The notes under the pieces were generated by a model. It worked only from the letters and a program-made list of their open reading frames with translations. It did not search any database and was not told the DNA's origin. This document shows positions 1-10,752 of a stretch of DNA of 64,000 nt, in pieces. Both the position numbers and the translations under genes were made by a program. This DNA comes from Marthasterias glacialis (taxonomy: Eukaryota; Echinodermata; Asteroidea; Forcipulatida; Asteriidae): positions 10,754,397-10,818,396 of the forward strand of contig OU452219.1 of NCBI GenBank assembly GCA_911728455.2, written 5' to 3'. Within the stretch, counting starts at the first letter, position 1. Each line of letters starts with the position of its first letter.

Positions 1-60
1 CTCAGTTGGTAGAGCGCCGGTACAAAAATCTGGAGGTTTCAGGTTCACCCAAAATTGATT
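1..60 (+). repeat. tRNA-derived SINE fragment, cut by window edge
   Basis: The first bases carry an A-box-like stretch (ctcagttggtagagcgc) followed by a degraded B-box-like stretch (caggttcaccc). The same order occurs in the better preserved copy at 9077-9215. The anticodon region does not form a good tRNA stem, so this is a SINE remnant and not a working tRNA gene. Confidence 0.5.
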
Positions 61-177
61 AAATAAACAGTTAAACAATTTCATAAACAGAAATCAAATG
101 TGTATATCTAATCTATTTGAAATGTATCTTTAATGGACGTTTATATCCATGTGAAATCTGTATTTATCTTTTTGTAG

Positions 178-3100
178 TTTTGGAAGTCCTCCTGGTCATT
201 GTTGCACTGTTGCTAAGCAATTTCTTCGCTGCACTTTACACCAACTTGCTCCCAATGGCATCTTCCCTCAGCTCTTTCTCAGCAGAATCGAAGGTAAACA
301 CAAGTTTGTGTGTCTATAGACTTGAAAGGGAAAGCAAAGTCCGGAGAGAGGCTCCCAAAGGGAGAGTTTCCAGAACTTTTGATGGCAGCAGACTTACCAA
401 GTAACTTTGTTCTTGGAAATGTGCGCATTCTCCAAACTACCCGATCAATGGAAAATGAACCGGTATGTCTGCTGCCCTCTGTAGTGTCTCAACTTCTTCA
501 ATTTAAATAGCACACCAACAGTGAGCAAATGAATGCAGGTGGTCTGACGATGACACAAAGTCCATAAGAACCTTATTGTCCATTTTTGTTTCACAAATTT
601 TTCTTTCAGATGGTGAATTTTTGAAGACCATGTCCGTGGCTCTGACCGATTTCAGTGAGCTGACACCTACGGATGCCATCAGTTTCTTACTTGAGGTAAG
701 ACGCACCAACACACACAAGATAAAACGAAAAGCTAGCTCCCCCCCACACCCCCGCCCTCCCCTGAAAAATGAAATAAAAACAGTAACTGCTGCTATTTGG
801 TATTGAAGCAGACCTCATATTATGGGCTGCTCAGTGGTAACACATCTGTATTAAAATGCAGAGGGTCTTTGGTTCAAGTCCAACCGTAAGCACCTGCAGG
901 TTTTTCCCACATTTAGTGGTATATCACTTTATTAATAAAGGGGGAAACTGAAACTAGTATAAAAATCTGAGAAAGGTTTGCAAGATTTTCCTATTGGTTT
1001 GTATGCAATTAAAGTGTTATCACTAAGAGGTGATTTAGGAAGGCAAGATTCCGTTGAGCAGTAGTGTTGTAATCTTGACAATATTTTAGGAATAATTGTT
1101 GTCCAGCGAATATTTAACAAAGATACCGCTTTCTTTATCGCAGGGTCTGAATGAGAAGAAGACGCTGCCCTCGCTGCGCATCCTCATCGTCTTGATGAAC
1201 CTAGCCGAGTACATGGAGAACCTGCCACTAGAGGGCAGTAGTGCCTGGTCAAACCTTGTCCCTCTCTTTGAGGTGTTCTTCAGGAAGATAGCGTTCGCTC
1301 TGCCGGAAAATGTGAGTAGTTTCTGTAGTTAAACCAACTCATTTAATAAACGTACACCCTTGGAAATTAATATTTATGACAGATTACCAACTATTAAATG
1401 AAGTTGTCTTTGGCAAGAATTTTGTTGAGAGCAAATCTACACCATATTAAAAAGATGCAAGGGAGCAAGTCTTCATCAAGTTTCTCAGTGATACAGGGGT
1501 GAGAAATTGCAGTCTTTTATCTGAATTCAGACCTTTTAATGGTAAAAATCGTCGCTGTAATTTTCTGCAGATTTAAAGAAATACTGCTCTACGATCTACT
1601 GCATAATCCTCCTCTTGGAACAAAAGGACAAAGGTCTGGAATCAGGAATTACGCAATAACGCCTGCACAATAGCAAACAAAATGCGACATATGGAACGCC
1701 ATCTGTCCTGTTTGTGTGGGTAAAATGAAGCGTTACACTTCGTGTGTGGGCTCTGTGCACGCTCAGCAGTGGAGTGTCTGGGTGACCTTTGTTTCACTAT
1801 TTCGATTTTACACATTGGTGTGTTTTAACACTGCCCGTTTGCTGGCTCAAAAAATATTTTCGTGGATACACATCAGCGGGCGCCAACTGCTTATGGGGCA
1901 ATCAGCGAGACGGGATCAATGACAAATTTTTTCACAACTATTTTGAGTCCTTGTCAGTAAGTTTACAAATTGACTACAAATCAGGCTGATATTTTGTCGA
2001 TGTTAACCATTGCTCCTACAGTGTGACACCAATGATTTATTCCGCATCATGCTGGTACTCTTGAAGAGTCCTGCCACTAAGTCTCTCAGCACCTTACTGG
2101 ATCCGATGAGTAAGCTGATCAGCTTCGTCATTCAGAAAGCTCGCTTCAAACTCAAGTTACTCATTGAGCTCTGTTCCTTGTGCAACCGAATATTCATCAA
2201 GGTATCGTCATGGTTCTTTTCTTTGTTGCGCAAGTCACTGAAAATCACTGGTCCATTTCGAAACTACTGATTTGGCTTTAGGCTATGGCTTAGGCTCCAT
2301 CTGACTGTTTGAAGCACCGGACCGAAAGTGCACACTTTTAAAATAACTGAGGGGAGAAAAGGGCCGGAGCAAAAGCCAAAACTGTGGTTTCAAATGGGGA
2401 AATAGTGCAGATAAATTTGAATAGTCTGGTACCTGTACATGGGGCCACCTATATCTTAATGAAGGGTTGTAATGAAACTTAACAATAAACTTTTCTTTTG
2501 CAATGTCAGCCGTGAGTTTTGCCATCCAGTGGTTGGCAAAAGTATGGGTAAATTTACAACAGTTTATCATTTAATGCAACAATGCTATCAAATTACCTAA
2601 ATCACTGATAAATCAATTGTGCTACTCAACACTAATGAATACATTCTTCATCAAAAAAAGGTTGAAAGTTTGTACAAATTTGTACCAACCTAGTTATTCA
2701 TTTTGTGATACACAAGGCCACCCTTACATCGTGGCTTTCAATGTTTGTAAACAAAAAAATGGTATTCAGGTTGGCTCAGTGGTTTCTTTCCCTGCCTTTC
2801 ACCTCTGTGGACCCCTGTTCGAATCCCGGACTGGAGCCTTGCATGTGGATTGGGTTTTCAGTCCCTACCTGATTGCGTGGGTTTTCCCCTATTTGGGGTT
2901 TTCCTCACACGTCTAAAACTGACATTTCTTCATCATCTTCTCTACACAGGTATCTTCAGGCCTACAGGTCACAGTGCTAGTCAATTTGAGGGTCCCTTGG
3001 TTACATTACCAGAAAGATATATTATACTAACACATCTGTCTAACAAGAAAGCATCTAGCCACTATTACATCCCTGCTTGAGTACTTTTACCTTTCTCCAT

Positions 3101-6100
3101 ATTTTCCAGGAACGTGAGAGACAATCCTTCTCCCGTTGCATCGTCATGGAGCTGGTCAATGCCCTCAAGTTTAAGTCCTCTCTCCCGGACATCAACCTGA
3201 TTCAGCTGGTGCAGTTCATCTGTCTGGACGCGGGCGGCAAGATGAGCGACTTTGGGAACCTGGTGGGAGACGGTGACATCTCAGACGCATGCATCGCTGA
3301 GTTATCCTCCTGTGGTCTGGCTGTTGATTGTATGAAACAGTACCTGACTGATGCCATAGAGTATGTGGGGGATTTACATACACTCACTAAGGTCAAGGTA
3401 AATGGAAACCTCGGTTTAAGATTTTTAATTTCAAGATTTACGGAATGACGTTTTGTAGCTGCATAGGGTGCACTCTGTTTTTGTTTCTACAAACCTGGTG
3501 ACTTGTCATTCCATTGAACAATTCCAAAAAGACAACAGACATCAGAAAGTGTGATTTTAAGCTCCTTTTGTTGTGTTTTACATCTGATATTAAAGAAGTC
3601 AGTTTGTGACATTTGACAGCAGCTTTGGATTGTTTTCCCCCTCCTACAGCACTTGGCATAACACTAGCCAGTAAGATGACAAACCATTTCAGTTGCACAA
3701 GTTGTGTGTGATGGTGGGGCAAGCATGCACCAAACTATCTGTATACTGTGTAAACCATATCTACCCTTCAAAGGCATGTGATCGATATTGAATGGTCAGA
3801 CAATAGGAGACTTAAATGATGCAATCCTTTTACAAGGGAATTGGCGTTCTGTGTTTATTTTTATTAATTTTTTTCGGGGGGAGGGGGAAGGGGGTCTCCC
3901 TTGAGGCAATTTCATTTTACTCCGTGCTCTCGATTGCATTTTCTAACGATTGTACAATCTATTCACCGTTCTACGGGTGATTTTCTTTTTAACAATACAA
4001 CGAAATTGCCGTTGATTCAGGACAAGATGAAAGGGGGCTCTCAGAATCTGAATGAAGACACTTTAGGTAGTCAGTTGAAGGCCGGAGTAGCCCAGATCAT
4101 CGCCTTGGAGTTCACTCGTAATAATCAACGTGAAGGCGGCAAGTCTGTCGTCAATAGATACCTACCCTGGCTCTACCATCCACCGTCAGCTGTCCAACAG
4201 GGGTAAGACCATAAACTGCTATCATTCCTATTCTTGTTTATGTGACCAAACTGAAGGTTAGAGGGAAAATGGTCAGGCTCCTGTTCTGTGTGTAATTGGA
4301 ATCAGTATTCATGATATTGCAGACAGGGAACATGACCTTCTGGGCTGGATTATCCAATAAGCACTGTAGGCACTGTGCCTAGGGCCTATGGAAATATTGA
4401 GGGCTCTGAGAATACAACAGAAAGTATTCATGCATGCAAAATATGAAAAACTAAAAATGTTAACAGTGTCTCCCTGGACTTTGGAAAAGCTTCAGATTAG
4501 TAGTGTACAAAGCTTTAAATCTGCAAACCTCAACAATTTGGTAATAAAATAAAATACTTAAAAGCGCTTTGAAATTGGCCCTTGAGCCACTGGTGCCTAG
4601 GGCCTACGGAACACTGTTGCCGAGGGCCTACAGTACACTGGTTCCTAGGGCCTCATAACATTGGAGCCTAGAGCCTACAGAACACTGGTGCCTAGGGCTT
4701 ACAGAACACTGTTGCCTAGGGCCTACAGAACACTGGTGTCTAGGGCTTACAGAACACTGGTGCCTAGGGCCTACAGAACATTGGTGCCCGAGGCCTACAG
4801 AACACTGGTGCCTGGGGCCTACTGAACACTGGTACCTGGGGCCTACTGAACACTGGTGCCTGGGGCCTACTGAACACTGGTACCAGGGGCCTACTGAACT
4901 CTGGTACCTGGGGCCTACTGGACACTGGTGCCTGGGGCCTACTGAACACTGGTGCCTGGGGCGTATGGAACACTGGTGCCTGGGGCCTACTGAACACTGG
5001 TGCCTGGGGCCCACAAAATACACTTAATCTGGCCCTGATGACAATGATGGTGGAGCGTTGCTCTATGAAATTGGCCGGGTTTGCCTCAGATAACTCTCAA
5101 GGGTATTAGTGTAATACATTTACCTAATAGAGAAATGATGAGGTTTTCACAGAAAACAAGATTTAATTAATTTTGATCGATTGACGAAGGTAAGTATCAT
5201 GTTCAAGAAAAGAGAACATTGGAACAATTTAACAGAGAGACATTTGCTAAGCTTGATGAATTTACCAATGCTCCCTGTACAGAGTTGTACTGACAATTAT
5301 TTTTTTCTTTTCCTTCCAGGCCTAAGGAGTTTATTGACTGCATTGCTCATGTGCGTCTGTTGTCATGGTTACTGCTTGGTTCCCTGACCCACGCTGCTGT
5401 ATGTCCTATTAACTCTTCTCTGACTGGTATCATTTGTCACCCCATTCCTCTAGAGGCTGGTAACCACATTGCTGATCATGTACAGGTTGGTACCCACCAT
5501 ACAGTGATTTATTTTTTATTGATATTTATGTAGCAATTAACCACAAGGGAAACTGACTGGGTAAATTTTTCAAATCAGATTTGGGGTGAACAAAGAAATA
5601 GTGAGTGGAGCGGGATTTGAACCTGCGACCACCGACTTAATGTTCCTACGCTCTACCAACTGAGCTATCCAGCCCTAATGCTGGCGGTCTCTCTATTTGT
5701 CAATGTCTTTGTTGGAGGAGGGGGTGTGGGGTGCCAGTCAGAATCTATTTAACCGGGTACTGCTGTGACGCCAAGCAACACACCCCATTATAAGATACGA
5801 CCACAGAGCTAGCTTTATGGATGTTATTGATATTTATTTACAACAATCTTTGTTTGAGTGTAACACATCCAGCAATCTGATCATTAGAGGCACTCATGTA
5901 AAGTATACAAACATACATGTATAGAACAATAAGAGGTAAAAACAAAAGTGACAAAACCCACAGGTAGTTAAACCATTTCAAGGTTAAACATAACAGTAAA
6001 AGTGTATTAGGAAAAAAAATAATGTAAAGAAAGAGAAAGACTTGAATTAATCTAGTAAACAAAAATGCTAGAAAAGAGTTTGAAATGTACCACAGACTGA

Positions 6101-9100
6101 ATTGTAGCCCTCCTGTAGTGGAGGGCAATGATGAATGACCATGATGAGTGGTCAGAAGGCACCCACATTAACTTAAAAGAAATTTCCTCAAAAGCACTCT
6201 GTATAGAGAAAGTTTGTTGTTTTGTTGAAAGAATTTATAGAAATTATGGAAATCTTGCCCCCCCCCACCCAATCCACACACAAAGCACCACCAATAATAA
6301 CCTTGTTTTAACAGACACAGAAATAAAGGAATACGAAAATTAAAGATCAGCTTGAGTAATACCAATTTTTTACGAAGCTCTGTAGCTAAAGCCGTTTTTA
6401 AAAACTTGGCAATTAGGGTTTTGGAATAGCGTAACTTACTGTTAGTGATGACCATAGGTTTTAAAACGATTGCTAGACTATGGTGTATTGAGGAGCATTT
6501 TCTAAATCACAGCTTTGGCTCCTCAGTGTTGGGGCTCTTTGCTGCCACTCCCTCTCCAGCTAGGTCCACCAATTTGAATCCCTTTATGGAAAAGACGTTA
6601 TTTCAAATTTACTCATGGTGCAGAAACAAGCCAAGGAAATAAGCACTTAAAATGGAACTGAGGTATACATAATCTGCAAGTCTCAAAATACTGGGCAACT
6701 TTTTGTGGAAAATCCTGTTGTTTTTTTCTCTCGCCTGAATACAAGTGTAACGAGTTATTTATTCACCTTTCTTTAGGTTATCCTAGCTGGCTTTGCCGAG
6801 CAATCCAAAGCATCTGTTCTGCACATGTCGTCTTTGTTTCATGCCTTCATTCTGTGCCAGGTAAATGGACTCGATGCTTCATACTATCAACTCTTTAATA
6901 CATGGCTTTGATATTTGCTTGCAAAAGATTCCTGGAGTCCTGTTTTTGAATTGTTATAAAACTCGGAATCCTTCATCTTCATCTAAAGAATACATAAATG
7001 GCCGGGGGAAAAAAATCCACCAGCATACTACTCAGGTGGGATTCGAACCCATGACCCCCCTGTATTCTAGAGTTAACCATGAGACCACCGAGCATGCCCG
7101 GTGACAAGAGGCCAGCTTGAATCCTGTAATTAGCATCGGCTGCGAAAACAACTGTTCAAATCACTCCTGAGTAGTAAGCCTGTGGATTTTTTTTTCATGG
7201 ACTCGGGAATGCACTGAGTATACAGTGGTTTTACCCATACACCGATGTGTGTTAAACAAATCGGTGTATGGGTAAAACCAAAAGTATTATTCTTTATCCC
7301 CAATGCATAGTATTAGCTCTATTAAACTGCTGTCGTTTCTTTGATTTGATCAAGTTACATGTATTATTGCTGTAATCTTCATCCAAGTTCAATTCGCGGT
7401 TTATAATACTAATATCATGATTTATTGTAATAGCCATTGCAATGTTTGCACATTGAACCTCATATGTTTTTGAAGTATGGCAATTCTGAAGCAACTTGCT
7501 GATTAGTCTTGTTCCAAGATGTTAAATAGCCAGTTTAATCCTGGACCTTGTCGTGGCTGAGTGGTTTAGTTCATCGGACTCAAGTTCTGGGCTCGATTTC
7601 ATAGAGCTGCTTAAACAAATAACAGTGCTTAAAAATTGTCTGCTTAGCAAACTTACGCAGGTTACTAGTCGCAGAATGTACATGTGACATGCTATTTTGG
7701 CTGGTCACCTTATTCTGGTAAGCATAATTTGTTTGTGCTAAGCTACTTTTTGTGCTTAAGCAGCTCTATGAAATTGGGCACTGGTGGCTAAGTCATCGGG
7801 GTGTGGGTTCAAATCCCGGTCACAACACTTGTGTTCTTGAGCAAGACACTTAACTATAATTACTTTCATCACCCAGGTGTGAATGGGTACCTGTGAGGGC
7901 ACAGATGGTTTGTGTAAATAAATCAGTTTGGTGCGCTTTACATGGCAGCACAGGCTGTATGTTCCTTAGGGAGCTGAGATTGTTTAAGGAATGAAATAAA
8001 TGGCCCAGTGACCAGGGGTAATAATGTTCGAAGCGCAACTATCACATTTTGGGATTATGCTGTATGAGAGCCGATTATTATTATTATACATGTAGTTATT
8101 GAATGTACACTTTACGCTGACCATGTCATTTTTCAGTTATGGACAATGTACTGCGAGCAGATGGCATCTATTAACTCCCCACAGAGTGACCAGCATAATT
8201 CAGCTATGATGAGTGTAATGGACTTCTGGTGTCGGGTCACACCGGGTGTACTCCAACTGCTTTCCCATTCTAAAGTGGTCAGTATAACACAAGCAAAAAG
8301 AACTAGGGAAAAAGAACTGTTTTTAGAAAACGCCCGCCGGCAACGCATTAATAGCATGTCAGGGCCGAGTGGTCTAGTGCACCGAATTCAGGTTCTGGTG
8401 GCTCAGTCATCACAATGTGGGTTTGAGTCACGGTCCTGGCACTTGTGTCCTTGAGCAAGACACTTAACTATGATTGCTCCTTGGTGTTCATGTCCTAACT
8501 TGAGGATCCTGCCGAGTAACGAAGTAGACGTAGAACACACTAATTCATAACCTGAAAATGCCACAGCAGTTGTTGATGTCATCATTTACTATAGGGGTGT
8601 CTGCTGTTGCTGAGTAAGATGATATGGTTTTGGACTGCTATGAGAATCTACTCAACTGTGAGATAGCAGATTATCAACTGTAGATTTCTTGAACACTCTT
8701 AACTTCCTTTACAGCCAGGGAGAACTTGTGTAGTTTTCAGTTGTTGCTATGCTTTTCTCAACACACCCAAACATCATGAAGATGTGCTGAAATTACAGTA
8801 CTTTCAGTATATGACTGTTGGATGATCTGTTACCGTGGTTTTTTATTCCCAGCTTGCTGATATGGTGAATCTCCACTTTTTGAGTCTCATGGAAGCACTG
8901 CAGGAGTGTAACTCGTCCGTCCTGACCAAGGTACAAAAAGATCCTGCATTTCTCCCAAGATCAACACCACAAAGTTCTCATTTTATAATTAGAACCATTT
9001 TTTTTGTTAAACTGTAAGGCAATTTTCTAAGGTCGGAATTCTGCCAAAGCACAGTGACAAATAAACTTAGGAAGGACATAAATAGCTCAGTTGGTAGGGC

Positions 9101-10752
9101 GCTGGCACGTTAATCCAGAGGTCGCAGGTTCAAATCCCGTTCCAGTCAATTTTTCTTTGTTAACCCAAAAATTGAATTAGAATTTACCCAGTCAGTTTCC
9201 CTCATGGTTTATAACTTGATATTTAAAATTAATTATTTGATTTGTTTTATTTGTTTCTTTCATGCAGCTATTTCCAATGTGGACTTCAATTCTTTTCAGT
9301 TATCCATCCAAGGTGAGACTATTAGTATACCACGAACTTTATTCCTAACCACTAGAGGGCATCATGTCAGGGTCTGCTTGGTGATAAATCAGTTGTAATT
9401 GCATTTTAAAGCCCCAGCTCAACATTGGTAAACTGACTGTAAATGCTTTCATTCTTTGCACAAATCAAGATATTTGTAATAAAACCACCCTGTGAAAATG
9501 TCAGCTCATTTCGTTGTTTCGTTTGCGAGTAAACGGTAAAAATGCATGCAGCATATTTGTACGCATTCCTATAGAGTTTTCGTCTCACTGAGATGAAAAC
9601 TAATTTTGGATCTTATTTCATTTATTATTTAAAAACGAAAATACTTCAGGCAGAAGTATTTAAAGGAAAGTTTCTACCATTGTTATCGTTATACCTTGTA
9701 AGACATATGTAAATCTGTGAACATTTATGTTTTTCTTCTTACCAATGTTGAGCTGGGGCTTAAGAAAAAACTAAATTAACAACTTTATGTTTTATATGTG
9801 TTTTTACCCATGCACTGATGTTAAGCACTGTATACTTCTGTATTTCTCGAGTCCTGTGAACAAAATCCACAGGCATATTACTTGGGTGGGATTCGAACCC
9901 ATGACCTTTGCCATTCTAAAGCAGATGTCTTACCACAATACTACCGAGCTTGCCCGTTAGCTGGAGGTAGTGCGAATGCTTTTTTTTTTCCACAGGACTC
10001 GGAAAAGTACTGAGGATACAGTACACACATTGGTGTATGGGTAAAAATAAATTTTAAATTTTTTATCCCCCATGGAAATTTAACATCCATTGTGTTTTGT
10101 TGAAGTTACGAAAATTCGAAAGAGTGAGACATTAGAATTTTGCAATCAGCATGCGTGTTTGAATGTTAGGGCCAATTAAAACCTTCACCCACCTTCACTT
10201 ATTAAAGCAATGTATGTGGAAAACGTAAGGTTCCCAAAACTAATTTTAAAAAGGTCACAGGATTTGCACAAAACATCTATTGCTTTGAGTATTTGCTATA
10301 AAAGTGTATTTTATTTTATTGTTGAATACCCCATTGTCAATACTTTCTGTAACTTCTTGAATTGGATCTTAATAAGGTTTGCTTCATAGGAGAAATTCCT
10401 TGATTTAGGTTAAACATAAAGAAACAGCGCAGAATTTGGACAATTTGAAGTACACAGAAAAACATTTTGAAGCATTTAACTGACATGTGCAGTGTAAATG
10501 AAAAAATGTATTTTTCGTTTTACTGTACCTTGTCATCTTTTTGAATTTCCCCCCGTTTTTATTGTTTAGCTCCCAGGCAGCCTGCAGGTACGCCTTCAGA
10601 ACTGTGAAAATTGGGCTCCACCAAGTCTGACCAAAGGGGAGGTAACGTCGTATCATTCTTCGGTGCTCCTGAAGTGGTTGAAGAGACTTCAGTTCAAGAT
10701 GGGCCAGATTGAGATTCAGTCGTCTGCCGCAGCTCAATTCTATACCGTCTGA
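178..10752 (+). CDS. UNC79: UNC79 homologue, C-terminal 571 residues (12 exons, 5' part outside window)
   Basis: UNC79 is a large, helical-repeat cytoplasmic subunit that works with UNC80 to assemble and traffic the NALCN sodium-leak channel at the plasma membrane. Coding exons read as 178-293, 610-695, 1144-1311, 2022-2201, 3110-3397, 4021-4202, 5320-5485, 6777-6860, 8137-8277, 8853-8930, 9268-9312 and 10570-10752 (stop TGA). Every junction has AG/GT borders and joins in frame, giving 571 aa. Recognisable family stretches are QFICLDAG (exon 5), YLPWLYHPPSAVQQG (end of exon 6), VRLLSWLLLGSLTH (exon 7), LHMSSLFHAFI (exon 8), SLMEALQECNSSV (exon 10) and the C-terminal QFKMGQIEIQSSAAAQFY. The introns hold SINEs, MITEs and a 24-bp minisatellite. 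Family assignment rests on recognised conserved stretches of the vertebrate protein; identity is strong, exact small-exon borders slightly less so. Confidence 0.93.
820..920 (+). repeat. tRNA-like SINE remnant in UNC79 intron
   Basis: A gctcagtggt A-box-like motif is followed about 45 bp later by ggttcaagtcc, which resembles a B box. Both sit in the intron after the exon ending at 695. It is degenerate and has no clear tail. Confidence 0.4.
2767..2970 (+). repeat. tRNA-derived SINE in UNC79 intron
   Basis: An internal RNA polymerase III promoter is visible: an A-box-like ggctcagtggt near 2773 and a B box gttcgaatccc near 2818. A non-tRNA body follows. The sequence lies in the intron between the exons ending at 2201 and starting at 3110. 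Confidence 0.6.
4575..5025. repeat. 24-bp minisatellite (about 18 copies) in UNC79 intron
   Basis: The unit cctggggcctactgaacact plus ggtg (24 bp) is repeated head to tail. The 5' units are more variable (agggcctacag forms) and the 3' units more uniform (ggggcctactg forms), as expected if recent expansion was at the 3' side. It lies in the intron 4203-5319. The complementary strand is open for about 130 codons only because 24 is a multiple of 3; it is not a gene. Confidence 0.9.
5533..5680 (-). repeat. tRNA-derived SINE, same family as 9077-9215
   Basis: On the minus strand the copy reads agctcagttggtagagcg, then an anticodon-like region, then caggttcaaatcccgc. The tail matches the tail of the 9077-9215 copy (acccagtcagtttccctcatg there; the reverse form ggaaactgactgggt here). 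The tRNA-like fold is imperfect, so a SINE is favoured over a tRNA gene. Confidence 0.65.
6940..7320 (-). repeat. tRNA-derived SINE with terminal hairpin
   Basis: On the minus strand there is a tRNA-like part with a B box (plus-strand gggattcgaaccc near 7030). Downstream is a short perfect hairpin, tttacccatacaccgatgtg, pairing with its complement at 7255-7280. Related copies are at 9800-10090 and 37188-37400, all sharing the cgatgtgtg / tgtatgggtaaa segment and a ttatcccc-type end. Confidence 0.6.
7546..8095 (+). repeat. tRNA-derived SINE ending in (ATT)n, split by a MITE
   Basis: The head gtggctgagtggtttagt resumes after an inserted block as ctggtggctaagtc, then B box gggttcaaatcccgg, then cttgagcaagacacttaact and a long body ending gagccgattattattatta. 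The (ATT)n tail and tRNA-type head are typical of SINEs. A truncated relative is at 8361-8480. Confidence 0.7.
7591..7780. mobile_element. MITE nested in the SINE at 7546-8095
   Basis: The terminal inverted repeats are gctcgatttcatagagctgc on the left and its near complement gcagctctatgaaattgggc on the right. The four bases ctgg occur on both sides of the block (before 7591 and from 7781) and look like a target-site duplication. Removing the block restores the SINE order seen at 8361. A second family member spans 61896-62328. Confidence 0.65.
8361..8480 (+). repeat. truncated tRNA-derived SINE
   Basis: It shares with 7546-8095 the order ggccgagtggtctagt, ggttctggtggctcagtcat, a B-box-like gggtttgagtcacgg and cttgagcaagacacttaact, then diverges. 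It lies in the UNC79 intron after the exon ending at 8277. Confidence 0.65.
9077..9215 (+). repeat. tRNA(Asn)-like SINE
   Basis: It contains agctcagttggtagggcg, an anticodon arm ctggcacgttaatccag whose loop would place GTT at the anticodon, and a B box ggttcaaatcccg, then a non-tRNA tail with tcagtttccctcatgg. Position 33 is not T and the acceptor stem does not close, so it is a SINE rather than a tRNA gene. Confidence 0.6.
9410..9760 (+). mobile_element. TTAA-flanked MITE, copy 1
   Basis: The left end agccccagctcaacattggt and the right end accaatgttgagctggggct are perfect inverted repeats of about 22 bp. The left flank is TTAA; the right flank is a degraded taag. TTAA targets are the hallmark of piggyBac-type elements. 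Other copies: 15446-15773, 35404-35770, 47557-47780 (partial), 53666-54019. There is no coding capacity. Confidence 0.85.
9800..10090 (-). repeat. tRNA-derived SINE, same family as 6940-7320
   Basis: The minus strand carries the tRNA-like part (plus-strand gggattcgaaccc near 9889). It is flanked by ttacccatgcactgatg and tggtgtatgggtaaa segments, as in the 6940-7320 copy. It lies in the last UNC79 intron. Confidence 0.6.

Noticed and set aside
310..510. open frame between UNC79 exons
   Set aside because: The exons at 178-293 and 610-695 join in frame across it, and it has no usable splice borders.
4628..5023. minus-strand frame with QCSVGPRH repeats
   Set aside because: Product of the 24-bp minisatellite; inside a UNC79 intron and without a start context.
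9079..9155. possible tRNA(Asn) gene
   Set aside because: A and B boxes and a GTT anticodon loop are visible, but position 33 is not T, the acceptor stem does not close, and the same tail follows the copy at 5533-5680, so it is a SINE.
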